A stretch of DNA of 47,263 nucleotides. Origin: a virus. Positions 6,885-15,435 of this stretch are shown in pieces. The translations under genes were made by a program, and so were the position numbers. The notes below the pieces were generated by a model, which searched no databases, was not told the DNA's origin, and saw only the letters and a list, made by a program, of their open reading frames with translations. The DNA is taken from the IMG/VR virus record IMGVR_UViG_3300030108_001617, positions 1 to 47,263 of that record, one strand, 5' to 3'. Each line of letters opens with the position of its first letter. Positions within the stretch are counted from its first letter, which is position 1.

Positions 6885-7205
6885 ATGAGTTGGGAACAAG
6901 TAGTTAAAAAATTAGGTAACTGTTATCAATCTGCTTATTCTTATATTTTTGATAAGGCTATGAAAGGAAATGAAAATTTAATTCTTGTTCACGCAGATGT
7001 GATTGGAACAGGTAAAGATGTCAAAGGTGTATGTTATGGACATGCGTTTGTTTTAGATGGTAACATGGTTAGAGATACAGAAGCAAAAGCCGATATACCT
7101 TATCAATTATATAAGGCATTAGGACAAATAACAAATGAAAAAAGATATACTTTTGAGGAAATGTTACAAGAGGCAAGCAAGTCTGGACATTATGGGCCTT
7201 GGTGA
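6885..7205 (+). CDS. Tagged Cys/His/Asp protein, papain-like fold suspected, 106 aa
   Basis: Starts MSWEQVVKKLGNCYQSAY. C13 (GNCY), H53 (CYGHAFVLDG) and D64 (MVRDTE) line up as a Cys-His-Asp set in the order used by papain-like/NlpC-type thiol hydrolases. The pattern GNCY ... LVHADV ... GHAFV ... V-x-D ... GPW matches a small phage and mobile-element family that I recall, without an established function. The Cys immediately follows the tag. Possible roles are a peptidase, amidase or deamidase acting on a host target. Catalysis is inferred from residue order only. Confidence 0.7.
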   Translation: MSWEQVVKKLGNCYQSAYSYIFDKAMKGNENLILVHADVIGTGKDVKGVCYGHAFVLDGNMVRDTEAKADIPYQLYKALGQITNEKRYTFEEMLQEASKSGHYGPW

Positions 7206-7211
7206 TTTAAA

Positions 7212-8513
7212 ATGGTCTGGCAAGATGTTCTCCTCAAACAAGTAAAATTTCCAATCGCTGTAAGAGATTGGGTAGATACTTTTGAGTCAGAAGATACATT
7301 GAATAAATTTAAACAAGTATTACAACAGTATGTAGATTTTGGCCCTAATGAACTTCAAGGTGTTAATGAAAACGCAATAAAAACAATGAGGCAAAACATT
7401 AGTGATAAAAAATATGCTGAAGAAATTGCTTTGTATGCTAGACGTAGAAACAAGAAAATATTAGGTCAACAACTAACAGGTAAGAAATCAGATAATAGAA
7501 TTATTAAATTAGTTGAATCGCATTTAAAAAATATTTTTGAAATTTCAAGAGAATCTACGGGAGTAAGTAGAGGTGAACAACTCAATGATTTACTTGATAG
7601 TATAGTTCCAAAACTAAGACAAAACAATCCAAACTTTGTAGAAATAGAAAAAGAGGTTAATGAATTTCTTCAAAAAACAAATCAAACTAACAAACCATCT
7701 GTAATAAAAAAACCATTAGATAAAAGGATTCGAGGGCAGATTAAAATCATAAGTAATAAAATTTATGAATACCACACAGGAAGTAAGCCAGACAACGTTT
7801 CTGATAGGGTAGTTTCTAGAACTCCTATTCCTACATTATTTAAATTATTTAATCTAGGTGCAGCAGGACAATATAGATTAGTAACAACTGAATTCACTCC
7901 AGAAAATTTAATTAAATTTTATAGAAATGTTGTAACTAATATAACTCAAACTAGAGTATTATTGAAAGACAAAGTTGGTAAAATTTATCCTCATTTATAT
8001 TCTCCCGATACAAAGAGAGGATTGACTGAGGAATTTAAAAAAGCAATACAGGGCGATAAAGTTTCATTGAAAGGGTTTGAACAATTTGGTTATGTTGATG
8101 TGCCTTTGTCAGAAGTTAAAGAATCTCAAAAGTTAATAGACGATAAAGTAGCAATAAAAGATAAAGATAAACTTTGGATTCAACTTAGACGGGCCAAAAA
8201 ATTGCAAAGAAGAAATGTAATTTCTGTAGAAAATATTGGTGAAGGTAAACCAATTGTTGTAAATGGTAAACCTATATTATCTGGTAACAAATTACCATTA
8301 GAAAAAAAAGATATATTAGACCAATTTGAAGATTTTACTTTAGATGATAAAAGTTTAAAATATTGGGCTTTTAATCATGTGTCTAAAATTGAAGATTGGA
8401 AAACAAAAACCCAAGAGATAGTGCAAGACTTCCTAAAAAAGAAAAGGCGGCCACAATATATCATTGATATTTTAGTAAATTTAAAAATGATTCACAAGGA
8501 GGGAAGCAAATGA
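7212..8513 (+). CDS. Large tagged helical protein, 433 aa
   Basis: Starts MVWQDVLLKQVKFPIAV, a tag variant with one extra Leu. The rest is rich in Lys/Glu/Asn with predicted helices and no cysteine cluster or nucleotide-binding motif. A segment at residues 195-245 (SDRVVSRTPIPTLFKLFNLG ... LIKFYRNVV) may be a folded domain. It lies directly before the 698-aa unknown and is coupled to it by ATGA. No family recognised; possibly a large internal head protein. Confidence 0.75.
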   Translation: MVWQDVLLKQVKFPIAVRDWVDTFESEDTLNKFKQVLQQYVDFGPNELQGVNENAIKTMRQNISDKKYAEEIALYARRRNKKILGQQLTGKKSDNRIIKLVESHLKNIFEISRESTGVSRGEQLNDLLDSIVPKLRQNNPNFVEIEKEVNEFLQKTNQTNKPSVIKKPLDKRIRGQIKIISNKIYEYHTGSKPDNVSDRVVSRTPIPTLFKLFNLGAAGQYRLVTTEFTPENLIKFYRNVVTNITQTRVLLKDKVGKIYPHLYSPDTKRGLTEEFKKAIQGDKVSLKGFEQFGYVDVPLSEVKESQKLIDDKVAIKDKDKLWIQLRRAKKLQRRNVISVENIGEGKPIVVNGKPILSGNKLPLEKKDILDQFEDFTLDDKSLKYWAFNHVSKIEDWKTKTQEIVQDFLKKKRRPQYIIDILVNLKMIHKEGSK

Positions 8514-10606
8514 TTAAAGATAACATTATCAATGACGCTATAGACAAAATAGTTAAACGTAAAATGACAATTGAAGCAGTTAGCGATGAATATGTTAATG
8601 ATGAAAAAGTAGATGAGAACGAATTAGAAGAGAAATTAGAAGATTTAATTTATGAGGGTTTAGCAGAAGCATTTACTAATTATACTAATAAGCCAAAATT
8701 AAAATGGAGTGATAAATGGATTCCTCATTCTACTAAAAAAGGAACTAAAGAAGAACTGCTTAACTTACCAGTCAAAATTAAAAAAATTACTAATCTTACA
8801 GTTGATGATTTTATTCATGCTAACGAAGAAATCAAAACTAAATTAGAAAATTTCATGAAGGAAGTTGAAAAACCAAAAGAAGTTGCTAGTGGTGGTTTTA
8901 GAGCAGTAGTTTCTTTTCCAGAAAAAGTAGGAGTCTTAAGGTGGAAGTCAGCAAACACAAGAAAAAAAGTTTATAATTATTGGAAAGGCATATTTGATAA
9001 GTTTAATAAACTGAAAAAAGAAACCGATGATTGGATTGAAACATTGGGCGAAAAAGATGGTAAGAATTTAAAAGAAGCATTAGACAGGTTAGAAAACTAT
9101 ATTATAAAATCAGATGCAGAGGAAATGCCAGTTAACACTCATATAGAAATTTTTGAAAATATTTTAGAAGAGTTAAGTGAAAGGAAAGTATTAGGCCAGA
9201 GAGCAGCCCAAGATTCAGAAATGGCTAGAACACTGGCTAGTGGTCAAAAAGAACAAGTGTCAGAAGAGTCAGAAGAAGATGTGAGGCAAACCTATGAACA
9301 AGCCGCTCAAAAAATGGATTTAATTGACCCATTACTAGCGGTGGCTATTTCTAATGGTTTGACTAAATTAGGACTCTCTAAACAAACTTTAGAACGTGAG
9401 AAAAGAAGAATACAAATAGAGGCAGAAGATTTACCACCTAGTAAAAAAGAGAAAGTAATGGATAGGTTACAGGAATTGATAGCAGATGTTGATGATATGA
9501 GAAATATTGAATTTTATTTACCTAACACACAATTCACATCAAAGAATGAATCACAAACAGACGCTATGTGGGAAAAACATGAAGATTACCTAAACCTAAT
9601 TCATAGTATTTTATTTAAAGAAGGTAGTAGACCAGAAATGGGAACTCCTAGAGGTAGTGCTAGACTAGATGAAAGATTACGTGGTCAAGATATTTTTGTT
9701 GAACGTAGACCAGCAATAAAACGTGAAGAAGAAATCCCTCCTGTTTTACTTGATGTTATAAAAGAATATTATGGCCCAGTATTGAGAACAAATAAATATT
9801 TTATAGGTAATCCTCCAGACTTTATGGAAAAATCTATCTGGGAAGATATATCTTCTTTAGGTGGTACTGTAGGATTTGATTTTGATGAGGGATTAGTTGC
9901 TGCAACACAAATTGACGCATTGACGAAATTTGTAAGTAATTATCGAAAAGGTGCAGAAATTAAAAATTATGATAAGAGTGTTGAAAATTTAGCCTATACT
10001 GTTTGGGGAATATTGGACAAACTTTTCAAAGGAAAATATCGTCAAGAAAATAAAGAAAGCATTGGTTGGTTTTTGAATAGGGCTAACGCCCCACAGGGGG
10101 AACGATTTATGGGAGAATCAATCAAAGACTTGGCTAGAAAATATGAACAAGGTGAAGGTACAGGTAAAATATATCCTATAATGGCTATGGAGGGTTTAAT
10201 CAATAGTCGTAAATTTATCAATTTATTTAATCCAAAAAATCCACCAACACAAGGATTGTTTGGGATAGAGCCTCAAGTGAAGAAAAATTTATTCAAATCA
10301 ATTAAAGAATTGAATGAAGAATATAAAAGGTTGGCTAAAAAGAAAAAAGATATTAATTCGCAAATATTAGAAACTCATGATGTTATAAGAAAGTCTTTGG
10401 GCAAACCTATCTATTATGGTATGTGTGATTTGACAAATATTGAAGATGTTAGTTATCTATTGAAGCGATTATCAAATAGAGGATATGATTTGACAGCAAT
10501 GGAATTAACTGATATGGTAGAATCCGTAAGTTCTTTAAACAGAATTGCTAAATCTTTTGGAGTAAATGAAGAAACAGTATATCTGGCTAAGGGGCTATGT
10601 AGATGA
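8510..10606 (+). CDS. Large unknown helical protein, 698 aa
   Basis: Strong AAGGAGGG precedes ATG 8510. No tag at either end. The N-terminus is acidic and helical (KVDENELEEKLEDLIYEGL). There are several coiled segments (around residues 95-125, 150-235, 275-330), a central globular stretch with ILKEYYGPVLRTNKYF-like character and a Lys-rich end. I see no catalytic signature. Its position immediately before TerL suggests a packaging or head-assembly role, which is inference from order. The C-terminal NRIAKSFGVNEETVYLAKGL looks like a helix-turn-helix. Confidence 0.75.
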   Translation: MIKDNIINDAIDKIVKRKMTIEAVSDEYVNDEKVDENELEEKLEDLIYEGLAEAFTNYTNKPKLKWSDKWIPHSTKKGTKEELLNLPVKIKKITNLTVDDFIHANEEIKTKLENFMKEVEKPKEVASGGFRAVVSFPEKVGVLRWKSANTRKKVYNYWKGIFDKFNKLKKETDDWIETLGEKDGKNLKEALDRLENYIIKSDAEEMPVNTHIEIFENILEELSERKVLGQRAAQDSEMARTLASGQKEQVSEESEEDVRQTYEQAAQKMDLIDPLLAVAISNGLTKLGLSKQTLEREKRRIQIEAEDLPPSKKEKVMDRLQELIADVDDMRNIEFYLPNTQFTSKNESQTDAMWEKHEDYLNLIHSILFKEGSRPEMGTPRGSARLDERLRGQDIFVERRPAIKREEEIPPVLLDVIKEYYGPVLRTNKYFIGNPPDFMEKSIWEDISSLGGTVGFDFDEGLVAATQIDALTKFVSNYRKGAEIKNYDKSVENLAYTVWGILDKLFKGKYRQENKESIGWFLNRANAPQGERFMGESIKDLARKYEQGEGTGKIYPIMAMEGLINSRKFINLFNPKNPPTQGLFGIEPQVKKNLFKSIKELNEEYKRLAKKKKDINSQILETHDVIRKSLGKPIYYGMCDLTNIEDVSYLLKRLSNRGYDLTAMELTDMVESVSSLNRIAKSFGVNEETVYLAKGLCR

Positions 10607-12039
10607 CAGAAATAGAAATGTTAGATTTTGAAACTAAAATGGATATGGAATTATCCAAAACATCTTTTCCTTATTTTTTTCAGAATGTATTAGGTTGGGA
10701 GTTTACCCATTTCCATCAAGAGTGGTTAGAACTTATGGAGTCAACAGACCGTACTGTTATCATTTGTAGTCGTGACCATGGTAAATCTGTATTCATGCAC
10801 TCATGGGTGGTTTGGAATTTATGTTTTCAACCACCACCATTTCAAATGTTATACATTTCATCTAACCACAAACAGACTATGGTTCACATGAGAGACATTG
10901 ATAAGATGTTCAATCATAAAGCATTAGCACAATTTAGACCAAGTAGAGGTTGGGCTATAGGGAATATTACACTCACCAACGGTAATTCGATTCTTGAGCG
11001 TTCAGTAGGCTCTCAGATTCGTGGTCTTCACCCTCAAGAGATAATTATTGACGACCCTTTGAAAGAGTTCTCTATGTCTGCAATTAACAAAGTTACTGAT
11101 TGGTTTTTCGGGGATATGATACCAACACTTCATCACACTGCTAGTCTTAGAATGATTGGTACTCCTTTTTCTTATACTGATATTTTTACACAGTTAGAAG
11201 AAAACGAAGCCTACACTGTTAGAAAATATCCTTGTCTTAATCAACTCAATGAACCACTTTGGCCAGAAAGGTGGGATTACGATGCGCTTATGCAAAGAAA
11301 GACAGAAGTTGGCTCATTAAAATTCACAAGAGAATACATGTGTATTCCTATTTCAACAGGAACATCACTATTCAATGTAGAGCATGTTCAACAATGTATT
11401 AGTAAAGAAGACATTCTTAGAATGAGAAATAGAGAAGGTTACAGATATTTTGTAGGTGTTGACCCTGCCATATCAACAGATGGTGACTACAATGTTATTG
11501 TAGTGTTAGAAGTTGATGAAGAAAAAAATAAACGAGTAGTGTTTGTAGATAGACAAAAGAATGTGCAGTTTAGAGAAAATATAAACAAACTAAAATTAGT
11601 TGGTCAATTATTTCAACCAGAAGTAATCCTATTTGAAACTAATACTTTTGCTAAATCGTTTACTCAAGAATTGCGTAATGAAACCGATTTGAATGTTAGA
11701 GATTTCAACACAACTAGAAAAAAGAAACAAGAGATAATTCTCAACTTACAAATGAATATTGAAAATCATAAAATTGTTTTACCAAAAGGTAATGAAGAAT
11801 CTAAGAGAATGACAGATTTAATTGTAGACGAACTTAGCATGTTTAGTATATTAGATAATGGTAGGTTTGCAGGAGTTGGAGCGCATGACGATTTAGTGAT
11901 GGGATTGGCTCTCGCTAACTCAGCAACTCACACTTTGAATGAATCTTTTGTTTTATTAGATGATATTGATATATTTGATTCTCCCGTCACTACACAGGTG
12001 GGACAAATGGGAGGTGGTGTATTTGGTCTTAACATCTAG
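10603..12039 (+). CDS. terL: Terminase large subunit
   Basis: The ATPase-nuclease motor that packages viral DNA. ATPase motifs: a deviant Walker A CSRDHGKS (residues 55-62), Walker B IIIDDP (147-152) and coupling motif MIGTPFS (184-190). RNase H-like nuclease residues: D287 (FVGVDPAIS), E345 (VILFETNTF) and D429/D430 (AHDDLVMGL). The length of 478 aa is normal. It starts at an ATGA overlap with the upstream gene. The 3' end overlaps the start of the LAGLIDADG gene, and the portal follows after it. Confidence 0.95.
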   Translation: MTEIEMLDFETKMDMELSKTSFPYFFQNVLGWEFTHFHQEWLELMESTDRTVIICSRDHGKSVFMHSWVVWNLCFQPPPFQMLYISSNHKQTMVHMRDIDKMFNHKALAQFRPSRGWAIGNITLTNGNSILERSVGSQIRGLHPQEIIIDDPLKEFSMSAINKVTDWFFGDMIPTLHHTASLRMIGTPFSYTDIFTQLEENEAYTVRKYPCLNQLNEPLWPERWDYDALMQRKTEVGSLKFTREYMCIPISTGTSLFNVEHVQQCISKEDILRMRNREGYRYFVGVDPAISTDGDYNVIVVLEVDEEKNKRVVFVDRQKNVQFRENINKLKLVGQLFQPEVILFETNTFAKSFTQELRNETDLNVRDFNTTRKKKQEIILNLQMNIENHKIVLPKGNEESKRMTDLIVDELSMFSILDNGRFAGVGAHDDLVMGLALANSATHTLNESFVLLDDIDIFDSPVTTQVGQMGGGVFGLNI

Positions 12040-13357
12040 TAAAAAAATTAGAGAATCTGTTGCTGCACTTGAAGATGCGGCAGATGCTATGGAGGCCGCA
12101 GAAAATACAATGGGTGAGTTTCAAAAGTGGCTTTATGCACAATCTCTTGATGACGAATACAATGTTATCAAAAATGCTGCTAAACAATTCAGCCTTAATT
12201 TATCTCAAGCAAGAGAAAGAGTTGAGAAGTTTCCCTCTGAATATAAGATAGAAGGAGAAAGTATAGTAGATGTAGTAAAAAGATTAAGGGATTATAGGAC
12301 TACATTAAAAGGTGACATTAAAAAAGATTTTACTAAATCTATTGTCAATGTTATCAATGGATATTCTTCACATTTAGACGACTGTATAAAATCTATTTAT
12401 TGGTTGAGTGATTATCAAAAGCCACTTAAATCAATGTCTTTCAAAGAAAGTGATTTAAGAAAAATATATGAGATAAAAGATTATACTACAAGGGCGCAAC
12501 TAGTAGACATTTTATGTAAGTATTGGGAAGCGGATTTAGAACGTAAAAGTTTACAAGGCACAGAATATTTTAAATCAGAACATTCTTTGATTAAATATAA
12601 GGGCCAATTTAAAACCTTTATGAAATCATTACCTAATAGGTATGATTGGACTGATAAATTAAATACCCACATTTTAAAATGTGTTTCTGATGACCAAGGA
12701 ATTACTTGTAGGTCAATCATGGATAAGATGGATTCGTCTTTACAAAAAAGGAGCAGCCCACAAATTATTGCAAAACATGCTAAGAAAATAGGGGTTACGA
12801 TAGTTGAAGAACAATATTACAAATTAAATGACACATTCAAAAAAGACATTAACGCATATACTGCTGCTTTTATAGATTCAGATGGTTATATTACCTTAGA
12901 TAAAAATCTAAATCCTAGAGTTGGGCTTATCGCTACTGGGGATAGAGGAAAAGCATTCATGATAGAAATGCACAAAGCATTAGGTAGTGGTAAATTACAT
13001 CTTGACCAAAAGTCACCACAAAATACTAGAGCGGTAAACAGACTTAATTTTTATTCTCAAGATGATGTCCATAAGGTATTAACTCAATGTCGCCCTCACT
13101 TTAGAATGAAAGGGCCACAAGCAGATTTATTATTAGAACTTGTAAGAATTAAAAAGAATCACAAAAAGCAAGATTGGGCTAAAGACCGTATGCAAGAAAT
13201 ATATAAGTTGATGAAATGGTATAATCATTCAGATAACAAAAGTTATGATTGGTTAAAATATGATGTTGATATTTTTGCTATTGATAAATTAGAAGGTAAT
13301 TGCAAAATGAATCTGATGGATGAATTAGATTCAATCAGTAAAGGAGATGAAGAATGA
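12023..13357 (+). CDS. LAGLIDADG endonuclease-like protein, about 444 aa
   Basis: Located between terminase and portal. The start is probably TTG 12023, six bases after GGAGGTG and overlapping the terL end by 17 nt; GTG at 12014 or 12017 is an alternative. At about residue 278, AYTAAFIDSDGYITL matches the LAGLIDADG helix and active-site Asp. A homing-endonuclease core follows to about residue 400 (FMIEMHKALGSGKLH, then RLNFYSQDDVHKVL). The N-terminal 270 residues are helical, with a possible helix-turn-helix near ILKCVSDDQGITCRSIMDKM. There is one LAGLIDADG motif, so any nuclease would act as a dimer. It may be a freestanding homing endonuclease or a domesticated packaging nuclease. Confidence 0.7.
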   Translation: MVLTSSKKIRESVAALEDAADAMEAAENTMGEFQKWLYAQSLDDEYNVIKNAAKQFSLNLSQARERVEKFPSEYKIEGESIVDVVKRLRDYRTTLKGDIKKDFTKSIVNVINGYSSHLDDCIKSIYWLSDYQKPLKSMSFKESDLRKIYEIKDYTTRAQLVDILCKYWEADLERKSLQGTEYFKSEHSLIKYKGQFKTFMKSLPNRYDWTDKLNTHILKCVSDDQGITCRSIMDKMDSSLQKRSSPQIIAKHAKKIGVTIVEEQYYKLNDTFKKDINAYTAAFIDSDGYITLDKNLNPRVGLIATGDRGKAFMIEMHKALGSGKLHLDQKSPQNTRAVNRLNFYSQDDVHKVLTQCRPHFRMKGPQADLLLELVRIKKNHKKQDWAKDRMQEIYKLMKWYNHSDNKSYDWLKYDVDIFAIDKLEGNCKMNLMDELDSISKGDEE

Positions 13358-14979
13358 TGGCAGAAGGAAATGTGTTTACAAGGTTGTTTAGAAAAAGAAC
13401 ACCTATACCTAGTGATAGAAAAGTTTTCAATATTGGAATACAAGAAAGAGACAATTCTTTTTTCTTGTCTATACCATTATTATATCACATTGCAAACTCA
13501 TCTGTCATTTGTAGAACTTGTACTACACAATTAAAGAATGAAGTATTTAGAAGAGGTTTTACTTTTGCTAAAAAATTTACCATGAAGTGTAGACAATGTG
13601 AGAAAGAGTTTGAGAAAGAACTTGGAGAATGCCCTAAATGTGGTTCAATGGAATTCGATGTTCCAGACGAAGAGCAATTGAAATATGCTAAGAAATTGTT
13701 AACAGGTTATGTCAATGGTGCAAACCAAATGTTTGTTGATGTGCTAAGAGAGTTAGAAGATGACTTAAATATTATAGATGATGCATACATCGTGTTAGTT
13801 AAAGAATACTTTTGTGATTCTAAAGGGAATATTAAGTTACACAGGATAAAAGAGGTATTTAGAGGAGACCCTGCATCTATGACTATCTATGCGGACGAAG
13901 TTGGTGAAAGAGGGCAAAAAGGATTTATTGATATTCAAAATAGAGATTTTATTTCTGAAAATGCATACGATACTCATCCCGAATCTGGTAATGTTTTACA
14001 ACCAGTGCATTACGTTAACAGGGCTACTGGAGAAGAAGAATATTTCATTGAAGGTGAGGTTTTACATTTTAGTAAATATGCTCCTTCAAGATTATATGGT
14101 TCAAGTCCTGTTTTAACATTGTTTAGTCACTTAACTACATTGATAGCAATGGAAAATTATGTTAATGCATCTTATACTAAATCTAGAATGCCTAGAGGTA
14201 TTCTTGCAGTCCAAACTAGAAACATGGATTCTATGAGGCAATTTTGGAGAAGCGTCAAAGAAAAGATGGAAAGTGACCCACATTTTATTCCAGTTATGGG
14301 AATTGAAGCAGAAGGTAAAGGTTCAGTAGAGTGGGTCAAGTTTATGGATAGTCTAAAAGAAATGGACTATGTTGCAGTCAAAGAAGATTTAAGAGATAGA
14401 GTTGCTGCTTTCTATGGGGTTAGTAAAATATTCATGGCAGATAATACGGCTAGTGGTGGATTAAATAATGAAGGTATGCAAATCCTTGTAACTAATCGTG
14501 CAGTAGAAATGGCTCAGAATGTTTACAATCAATATGTGTTCCCTTGGCTAATGGAAGAATTTGGAGTTACAGATTGGGAATTAATATTGCCACCATCAGA
14601 AGAAGAAGATGAAATAGCCAAATTAAGAAAAAGAGAAATCGAAATCGGTCTTGCTTCTCAAATGCAAGGTTTAGGATTTGAAGTTGATTTAGATGATGAA
14701 AACAATTTTGTTTACAGTAAACCCCCACCCCCACCAGAACCAGAGGCAAAAATGGAAGGAGACGTGATGTTAGGTGATACTGCTATGGGAGAACCTGCTA
14801 TGGCAGATGTTCCTATGGAGGAAATTCCTATGGAGGAACAAGTTGAAGAAGTTGAAGAAACTCCGACAGATACACCCGATGTCCGTATGAGTGTGGGGCC
14901 ACCGCAAAGATTCAGTGGTTTACCTCAAGAGGCAGCGAACAATAATGTCGATAGAAGAACAGAGAGGCGAGTAGGATGA
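13354..14979 (+). CDS. Portal protein with zinc-knuckle insertion, 541 aa
   Basis: Forms the dodecameric DNA entry ring of the head. The portal core is recognisable from LHFSKYAPSRLYGSSPVLTL, the helix after it, and RVAAFYGVSKIFMADNTASG (about 348-367), typical of HK97/SPP1-type portals. Near the N-terminus are three C-x2-C pairs (C53/C56, C79/C82, C93/C96, the last as CPKCG) that should hold zinc, an addition uncommon in bacterial phage portals. The C-terminus is Pro/Met/Glu-rich repeats (EPAMADVPMEEIPMEEQ), probably disordered. Start ATG 13354 or 13357, with GGAGATGAAGA upstream. Confidence 0.9.
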   Translation: MMAEGNVFTRLFRKRTPIPSDRKVFNIGIQERDNSFFLSIPLLYHIANSSVICRTCTTQLKNEVFRRGFTFAKKFTMKCRQCEKEFEKELGECPKCGSMEFDVPDEEQLKYAKKLLTGYVNGANQMFVDVLRELEDDLNIIDDAYIVLVKEYFCDSKGNIKLHRIKEVFRGDPASMTIYADEVGERGQKGFIDIQNRDFISENAYDTHPESGNVLQPVHYVNRATGEEEYFIEGEVLHFSKYAPSRLYGSSPVLTLFSHLTTLIAMENYVNASYTKSRMPRGILAVQTRNMDSMRQFWRSVKEKMESDPHFIPVMGIEAEGKGSVEWVKFMDSLKEMDYVAVKEDLRDRVAAFYGVSKIFMADNTASGGLNNEGMQILVTNRAVEMAQNVYNQYVFPWLMEEFGVTDWELILPPSEEEDEIAKLRKREIEIGLASQMQGLGFEVDLDDENNFVYSKPPPPPEPEAKMEGDVMLGDTAMGEPAMADVPMEEIPMEEQVEEVEETPTDTPDVRMSVGPPQRFSGLPQEAANNNVDRRTERRVG

Positions 14980-15221
14980 GTTGGGAAAGTATAATTAAAC
15001 TTAGATTCAGAGATTTCAAATCAGAGGCTTATAAAAAATACAATTCTCAAATAGAATTACTTAATGAAACTATAAGTAAATTAGAAGATGAAGTAAAAAC
15101 CTATGTAGAAGGAGATGCTGAAAAATTTGAGCAATTCATGGATGAGATAAATGCGGATTTAAAAAAAGTATCTCAAAAAGTAATTAAAAAAGTAAATGAT
15201 GTAAGAACATATGACTGGTGA
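14976..15221 (+). CDS. Tagged coiled-coil protein, 81 aa
   Basis: Starts MSWESIIKLRFRDFKSEAY at an ATGA overlap with the portal stop. Residues 25-75 form a coiled coil (LLNETISKLEDEVKTYV; FMDEINADLKKVSQKVIKKV). First tagged gene after the packaging block, which shows that the tag is not confined to the 5' cluster. Could be a small scaffold or portal-associated internal protein. No family recognised. Confidence 0.75.
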   Translation: MSWESIIKLRFRDFKSEAYKKYNSQIELLNETISKLEDEVKTYVEGDAEKFEQFMDEINADLKKVSQKVIKKVNDVRTYDW

Positions 15222-15226
15222 ATAAT

Positions 15227-15433
15227 ATGACAACAAGAGAAGAAGTAATAAAATTAAAAAAAGAATTAGCAAGAAAACAGGCTGCGTTAGCACACAGAGA
15301 TAGAAGAGTAGAAACACAAAGAGATTTTACCCCTAGTCAACCTAAAGCACTTAAAGAAAGAAAAATGCCTAACTCAGTGCCTCATGTAATACAATATAAG
15401 AAAACTCCTAAAAGGACAGAAAATAAGTGGTAA
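15227..15433 (+). CDS. Small basic protein, 68 aa
   Basis: Begins MTTREEVIKLKKELARKQAAL at ATG 15227, preceded by CTGGTGAATAAT. Helical N-terminal half, then an Arg/Pro/Lys-rich tail (DFTPSQPKALKERKMPN). No tag, no family recognised. Sits between two tagged genes. Confidence 0.65.
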   Translation: MTTREEVIKLKKELARKQAALAHRDRRVETQRDFTPSQPKALKERKMPNSVPHVIQYKKTPKRTENKW

Positions 15434-15435
15434 GT

